The position numbers and the translations under genes are program-made. A stretch of DNA of 6,411 nt. It comes from an uncultured Flavobacteriia bacterium (lineage in GTDB: Bacteria; Bacteroidota; Bacteroidia; Flavobacteriales_D; Crocinitomicaceae). The notes under the pieces were generated by a model. It did not search any database. It was not told the origin of the DNA and saw nothing but the letters and a program-made list of their open reading frames with translations. The stretch is taken from the NCBI GenBank assembly GCA_903928365.1, contig CAIYQV010000180.1, positions 1 through 6,411 of the forward strand. Reading direction: 5' to 3'. Shown here one piece after another: positions 4,663 through 6,411 of this stretch. The first letter of the stretch is position 1. Each line of letters starts with the position of its first letter.

Positions 4663-5562
4663 ATGACACGAAGACAAGCCTGGATCCATGCATTGCGCCT
4701 GCGCACCTTACCTCTCTCTTTGTCAGGAATCATACTTGGCTCAGGAATAGCAGCTTCACACGGATATTGGAATGGAATCGTCTTTTTACTTTCTCTTTTA
4801 ACCACTGTACTTTTTCAGATCCTTTCAAATTTAGCAAATGACTTGGGAGATAGCTTAAAAGGGACGGATAATGCCCAACGGATAGGCCCCATGAGAAGCG
4901 TACAATCCGGAGTAATCTCAGCCGGCGAAATGAAAAATGCTGTCATATTTTCAGCGATCTTGAGTTTTATTTCGGCAGGTCTACTGATCTATTTTGGCAC
5001 TAAAGAACTTTCAAATTCAGTATTGCTCACTTATGTTGTCCTGGCTATTGCATGTGTTATTGCCGCAATCACTTACACGGTGGGTAAAAAAGCCTATGGA
5101 TATCACGGCTTGGGCGACCTCATGGTGCTCTTATTCTTTGGAGGAGTGAGCGTACTTGGTGTTTATCCGCTTTTCGCTAAATATTTCGACTGGTTGCTCA
5201 TACTACCTGCTTTTACGATTGGAAGTTTCAGTACGGCAGTTTTGAATCTCAACAACATGCGTGATCGTGTGAATGATGAGCGATCAGGAAAACGCACATT
5301 GGTTGTACTGATGGGTCCAAATCTGGCAAAACTTTATCACGTGCTGCTTATTTTGGGAGGAATTGCTATGATATTGATCTACTTATTTCAGATTCAAAAC
5401 CAATATGCTTTTCTTGGATTAGCCCCCTGCATTGTGCTTTTACTTCATGTTCGCAAAGTAATGGCAACTAAAAATCCTGCTGATTTCGATCCTGAATTGA
5501 AAAAAGTAGCCTTATCCACCTTTGCCTTCGCTTTGTTGACCGCGTTGCTCCTACAATTATGA
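4663..5562 (+). CDS. menA: 1,4-dihydroxy-2-naphthoate polyprenyltransferase
   Basis: MenA attaches the polyprenyl chain to 1,4-dihydroxy-2-naphthoate, giving demethylmenaquinone in the inner membrane. The protein is a 299-residue UbiA-superfamily enzyme with about eight or nine hydrophobic helices. The first Asp-rich motif is NLANDLGDSLKGTD (56-69) with N59, D60 and D63. The second is LNNMRDRVNDERSGKRT (196-212) with D201 and D205. YTVGKKAYGYHGLGDLMVLLFFG (138-160), typical of MenA, separates them. The N-terminus WIHALRLRTLPLSLSGIILG (7-26) is the usual MenA opening and supports the ATG at 4663. The gene ends in TGA sharing bases with the menC ATG (ATGA), so the two are translationally coupled. 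Transcription is probably from the TAACTTTG box four bases before the start. Confidence 0.95.
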   Translation: MTRRQAWIHALRLRTLPLSLSGIILGSGIAASHGYWNGIVFLLSLLTTVLFQILSNLANDLGDSLKGTDNAQRIGPMRSVQSGVISAGEMKNAVIFSAILSFISAGLLIYFGTKELSNSVLLTYVVLAIACVIAAITYTVGKKAYGYHGLGDLMVLLFFGGVSVLGVYPLFAKYFDWLLILPAFTIGSFSTAVLNLNNMRDRVNDERSGKRTLVVLMGPNLAKLYHVLLILGGIAMILIYLFQIQNQYAFLGLAPCIVLLLHVRKVMATKNPADFDPELKKVALSTFAFALLTALLLQL

Positions 5563-6411
5563 AAAGTTGGGTTGAATTTATCGATCTCCAATTCCTTCGT
5601 CCGGCAGGTACGAGCAGAGGTGTGCTTCATTCGAAACCAAGCTGGATCGTGCAGCTCAGTGACGGAGGCATATCAGGAAAAGGAGAGATTAGTATCATTC
5701 CAGGTTTATCACCTGAATTTTCTGATCAACTTTCCTTTCAGAAAAAAATCGATGAAGTTATTTCCGCCCTTAACAGTGGCGCTTGGGACCCGACGGAAGG
5801 AATTAATCCCACATTACTCGAATCTTTGCAATACTTTCCATCTATCTTGTTTGGATTGGAAACAGCTTGGCTGGACTTCAAAAATGGCGGTAAAGGCATC
5901 TATTTTAACAATGCTTTCAGCCTTGGAGAACAAAAGATCCCGATCAATGGACTCGTATGGATGGGCACGCCCGAATTCATGCAAGAACAGATCGATCAAA
6001 AACTAAACGCAGGTTTCACCACGATCAAAATGAAGATCGGTGCCATCGAACTTGAACAGGAACTGGCGATCCTGAAATCTATCCGTGAAAAATACACATC
6101 TGATCAGCTGACTTTACGTGTAGATGCTAATGGTGCATTTACCAAAAAGAAAGCGATTCAAGTTCTAGATCAATTGGCTGAATTGGCTATCCATTCCATT
6201 GAGCAACCTATTGCGGCAGGAAGTTGGGTTGACATGAAAGAGCTATGTGAATCTACTCCGATTCCAATCGCGCTTGATGAAGAATTGATCGGTATTAATC
6301 CGCAAAAAGACAAAATAGAACTTTTGGAAACCATTCAACCGCAATACATCATACTGAAACCAAGTTTGCATGGCGGAATTTTCGGAACACAAGAATGGAT
6401 CGAACTCGCTG
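5559..6411 (+). CDS. menC: o-Succinylbenzoate synthase, 3' end cut by window
   Basis: MenC dehydrates SHCHC to o-succinylbenzoate, an earlier step of menaquinone synthesis than MenA. It belongs to the enolase superfamily. The frame opens at ATG 5559 (MKSWVEFIDL), overlaps the menA TGA as ATGA, and stays open for 284 codons to the window end. The protein is therefore incomplete; roughly 50-80 residues are missing if it has the usual length. The barrel signatures are all seen: IKMKIG (156-161) with catalytic K159 (K157 two before it), DANGAF (189-194) with metal ligand D189, IEQP (214-217) with E215, ALDEELIG (238-245) with D240, and ILKPSLHGG (265-273) with catalytic K267. The N-terminal capping region has RPAGTSRGVLHSK near residues 14-26, as in Bacteroidota MenC. 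A 144-residue open frame inside it is only a shadow. Confidence 0.95.
   Translation, partial: MKSWVEFIDLQFLRPAGTSRGVLHSKPSWIVQLSDGGISGKGEISIIPGLSPEFSDQLSFQKKIDEVISALNSGAWDPTEGINPTLLESLQYFPSILFGLETAWLDFKNGGKGIYFNNAFSLGEQKIPINGLVWMGTPEFMQEQIDQKLNAGFTTIKMKIGAIELEQELAILKSIREKYTSDQLTLRVDANGAFTKKKAIQVLDQLAELAIHSIEQPIAAGSWVDMKELCESTPIPIALDEELIGINPQKDKIELLETIQPQYIILKPSLHGGIFGTQEWIELA

Noticed and set aside
5814..5999. Minus-strand open frame opposite menC
   Set aside because: Short antisense shadow within a conserved coding region; no domain and no promoter evidence.
5572..6006. Plus-strand 144-codon open frame overlapping the start of menC
   Set aside because: It lies in another frame over menC, which carries all enolase-superfamily motifs; the product has no recognisable domain.

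Overview
The window looks like ordinary chromosomal DNA from a member of the Bacteroidota, probably the Flavobacteriia / Crocinitomicaceae side, though that finer placement is only an impression. Three things point there. The base composition is AT-rich. Several start regions carry the phylum's -7 promoter element TAnnTTTG and lack clear Shine-Dalgarno sequences. The genes also form a familiar set: MenA-MenC, a DedA protein next to AroE, a small MGRPPTRP-type protein and a DUF4442 protein. No phage, transposase, CRISPR array, tRNA or rRNA was found, and I did not find a complete new biological system.

Layout. Bases 1-164 hold a minus-strand promoter (54-84) that fires out of the window to the left. 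From 165 to 4509 all genes lie on the minus strand. In order of transcription, right to left, they are: (i) a nitronate monooxygenase/NPD-like flavoprotein (3538-4509) overlapped by a DUF4442 hot-dog protein (3081-3551); (ii) a DedA-family membrane protein (2406-3035), shikimate dehydrogenase aroE (1681-2418) and an AlbA_2/Schlafen-type protein (1037-1702), apparently an overlapping operon with its own promoter at about 3058-3084; (iii) a 64-residue basic protein (741-935) followed by a strong intrinsic terminator (713-734); (iv) a small two-helix membrane protein (165-686) resembling the N-terminal half of MtfA-like proteins without the peptidase motif. On the plus strand, menA (4663-5562) and menC (from 5559, cut by the window end) form a translationally coupled menaquinone operon.

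How the parts relate. menA and menC serve menaquinone synthesis and aroE serves the shikimate/chorismate pathway that feeds it, but they sit in different, divergent transcription units. The divergent control region 4510-4662 is the most unusual piece of DNA here. Each gene has a perfect TAnnTTTG box ending four bases before its ATG, which implies leaderless or near-leaderless mRNAs. Between the two boxes lies a 36-position inverted repeat, each arm made of five tandem heptamers. Its base changes keep pairing (G-U) in one RNA strand only. Secondary points of interest are a -7 box framed by an inverted repeat before the DedA gene, a -7 box in the U-tract of the terminator, and the catalytically empty MtfA-like protein.
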